Below are positions 8,501 to 9,286 of a stretch of 9,286 nucleotides of DNA, piece after piece (the stretch's first letter is position 1; every line of letters starts with the position of its first letter). The notes under the pieces are model-generated. The model had not been told where the DNA came from. It searched no databases and saw only the letters and a program-made list of their open reading frames with translations. Source of the DNA: Bacillota bacterium. Its GTDB lineage: Bacteria > Bacillota > UBA4882 > UBA10575. The translations under genes were made by a program, and so were the position numbers. The stretch spans positions 1-9,286 of the forward strand of contig JAAZDX010000110.1 in assembly GCA_012512605.1 (NCBI GenBank), given 5' to 3'.

Positions 8501-8955
8501 TGGCCAGTCCTTTCTTGCCGGAAAAGGGGGTACGGGTGGAAAATGAGCTTCCCTTTGTCCTCGCGCTACAAAACGTAATCATTAAAGGGGTCATTGACCG
8601 CGTTCTCTTCTATCCCGACGGTCGGATCGTGGTGGTTGATTTCAAAACCAACCGTCGCCTGCCACCGCCGGGGAAGATCCGTGACCGCTATTATTTCCAA
8701 GTGTACCTTTATGCCCTGGCGATCCGTGAAATATTCCAGCAGGTCCCGGCGGAAGCTTGGATCTATTTTGTCCGCCCCGATCTTAAGCTGCCTTGTTCCT
8801 TAACAGAAAAAAACCTCGGGGCCACCGAGGAACAGATCGGAAAAACCGTCGATTATATTACCACCCACGATCATCCGGCGGATTATCCCCCGGGCGAAGA
8901 TTGTGAATTTTGCCCGTTTGTGCCGTGGTGTAAGGATGTAGTCTCTTCTTCATAG
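5521..8955 (+). CDS. addA: AddA-type ATP-dependent helicase-nuclease subunit with Fe-S cysteines
   Basis: Motor and nuclease subunit of AddAB, 1144 residues (B. subtilis AddA is about 1230). All SF1A motifs are present in order: Q motif LNEEQQRAV (3-11); Walker A GAGTGKT (23-29); Ia VTFTNKAAAEM (53-63); Ib TIHG (101-104); Walker B DEFQD (359-363); III VGDLKQSIYRFRG (388-400); IV NYRT (426-429); V TVHAAKGLEFP (724-734); VI YVALTRAR (798-805). It should be an active 3'-5' translocase. The C-terminal RecB-like nuclease has H950 (GEVFHRL), GVIDR (D1026), VVDFKTN (D1040, K1042) and Q1060 (FQVYLYAL), so it should cut DNA. Unlike B. subtilis AddA, it also has Cys909 (FQECPRRFF) and C1128-X2-C1131-X5-C1137, the four-cysteine Fe-S pattern known from AddB. 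A five-residue tandem (D/N)RETG lies at 464-473. It is translated with addB, and its last 73 nt overlap folE2 on the other strand. Confidence 0.95.
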   Translation: MKLNEEQQRAVEEFSTDLLVMAGAGTGKTRVLTEKYLYLLQTRKCEVPQIVAVTFTNKAAAEMRDRIRTELKAIYQKSAGPEREYWSRQVELLEVAAKITTIHGLCLALLRQHPVEAGIDPQGKILDEGEEYLFKAKAAKAALSALLAADEDGSNLSVVLGLGSHFFLEQLPALYCTLKEAGVEIEKLTPSASEGGFHQKLAAAKKRLKSALFHLKQQAGAVRLTPRAQELLTALFDQWPLLEEELQKLERLTEDEVQILTDLLGYLPRNLNKQLRPAIDEVHEQVEAVKMALVSQEAAVQKPVIIAFLRLFDREYSRLKQLEGKLDFTDQLFLVRKMLRAHPAIVQEYQRRFAYFMVDEFQDTNSLQWEIIQLLCGEGHRAGRLFLVGDLKQSIYRFRGAEVEIMTNLAAGKIGADGQVLVLAKNYRTKAAVAAVINHLCRAIFASEAFPYHPLVPAAKANGDRETGNRETGVEILLADEDEPLLLAARIRQLVEGGEILIRDGKTTRAVQYGDVALLFRTKTHLKAFEEAFRAQGIPYQVTAGVGFYARQEIQDQLNLLRLVECPDDALALAGVLRSPFCQVSDQALFWLGHPDGLTKGFFAGGKAAAYPPEIPAAERRRLARLHQFLVVLSQNAHLLSIPEILRAAWVETGYLAAVAALPEGERCLANLEKLILRAEDFAAKGYSGLRDFVAFLRHLSTMEVREGEAAVVQGNGNYVQMMTVHAAKGLEFPVVVIPELDREFNLSFRSTIAYHKNWGLVHKVKDPNGSWLDTEATAELKNVEKRAEISELKRLFYVALTRARDYLLLSATAKETKAETIDEGRSWLDWLELVWPGLIIAEEGLLSVDHHFIKLTRSVPMTVQPGLVLDQQKAGVEEIASALELPNTAQKKTTRRLSLTPLLTFQECPRRFFWQHRLGSDPATVPAPHDPTAEKIATNYSLLLGEVFHRLIAMPPLSMAEAESALAGWFQALPPEERQAAVAQVKLMYQNYLASPFLPEKGVRVENELPFVLALQNVIIKGVIDRVLFYPDGRIVVVDFKTNRRLPPPGKIRDRYYFQVYLYALAIREIFQQVPAEAWIYFVRPDLKLPCSLTEKNLGATEEQIGKTVDYITTHDHPADYPPGEDCEFCPFVPWCKDVVSSS

Positions 8956-9286
8956 TAAGCAAAGGCGCTGTGGTTATGGATGGATTCGAAACTTTCCACT
9001 TCCAACCGGAACCACGAGACCTTTGGTTCGCGGCGCAGGGCAAGCACGGAATCGCGGAGGATATCTTCGACAAACTTCGGATGGTCATAAGCCTCTTCCG
9101 TGACGTATTTTTCGTCTTCCCGTTTCAGGACGGGATAAACACAGGAACTACCCTGCTGCCTGAGGAGTATGATCAAGTCTTCAATCCAGAGATAGCTTCC
9201 GGGTTGACAACGGACCGCGGCGCGGATCACCGCTCGTTGGTTATGGGCACCGTACCGGGAGATTGCTTTACTACAGGGGCAAAGGG
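8883..9286 (-). CDS. folE2: GTP cyclohydrolase FolE2 (type IB), C-terminal part (5' end cut by the window)
   Basis: Cytoplasmic enzyme that converts GTP to 7,8-dihydroneopterin triphosphate, the first step of folate biosynthesis (also feeding queuosine). The IB family is unrelated in sequence to FolE and can use metals other than zinc. The minus frame is open to the window edge; 133 residues are visible of roughly 260-300. The active-site signature CPCSKAISRYGAHNQR (complement of 9234-9281) is intact, including its cysteine. It is followed by WIEDLIILL, VYPVLKREDEKYVTEEAYD, HPKFVEDILRD and the conserved end VEVESFESIHNHSAFA, which finishes at 8958. Beyond that, 24 polar residues (YYEEETTS to SSPGG) run to the TAA at 8883-8885, almost wholly antisense to the end of addA. 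The GTG at 9228-9230 is not the start, since the catalytic motif lies upstream of it. No terminator separates the two convergent genes. Confidence 0.95.
   Translation of the reverse strand, partial: LCPCSKAISRYGAHNQRAVIRAAVRCQPGSYLWIEDLIILLRQQGSSCVYPVLKREDEKYVTEEAYDHPKFVEDILRDSVLALRREPKVSWFRLEVESFESIHNHSAFAYYEEETTSLHHGTNGQNSQSSPGG

Overview
The window looks like an ordinary chromosomal stretch from a Bacillota (Firmicutes) bacterium, probably a deep-branching, clostridia-like or Limnochordia-like lineage. This rests on the gene set: a bacterial-type aspS followed by a 6S RNA, as in Bacillus; an AddAB/RexAB-type helicase-nuclease rather than RecBCD; a small stand-alone PspC protein; purine-rich ribosome binding sites; and moderate GC by eye. 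The genus is not identifiable from what I can see.

Layout, left to right. Positions 1-993 (+) hold the 3' half of aspS (aspartyl-tRNA synthetase). A strong extended -10 promoter, whose -35 lies inside the last aspS codons, drives a 6S RNA at about 1018-1225 (+). Directly after it comes fau (5-formyltetrahydrofolate cyclo-ligase; best start TTG 1261, stop 1836, +). A short gap with inverted repeats follows. A PspC-domain membrane protein (1961-2365, -) is transcribed divergently from a two-gene operon, addB (2499-5534, +) and addA (5521-8955, +), which overlap by 14 nt. The window ends with the 3' part of folE2 (8883-9286, -; GTP cyclohydrolase IB), convergent with addA and overlapping its last 73 nt.

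How the genes work together. AddB and AddA should form the double-strand-break resection helicase-nuclease. Only AddA has an ATPase motor with the full set of SF1 motifs. Both subunits carry a RecB-like PD-(D/E)XK nuclease domain, and both carry a four-cysteine iron-sulphur signature. folE2 and fau both serve folate/pterin metabolism but are not in one operon here. The 6S RNA sits between aspS (its Bacillus neighbour) and fau (the homologue of its E. coli neighbour ygfA).

I found no mobile element, CRISPR array, prophage, toxin-antitoxin or obvious defence system. The points most worth a second look are the iron-sulphur cysteines in AddA, the P-loop-less AddB, the 6S RNA and its promoter, and the antisense overlap between the folE2 tail and the end of addA.
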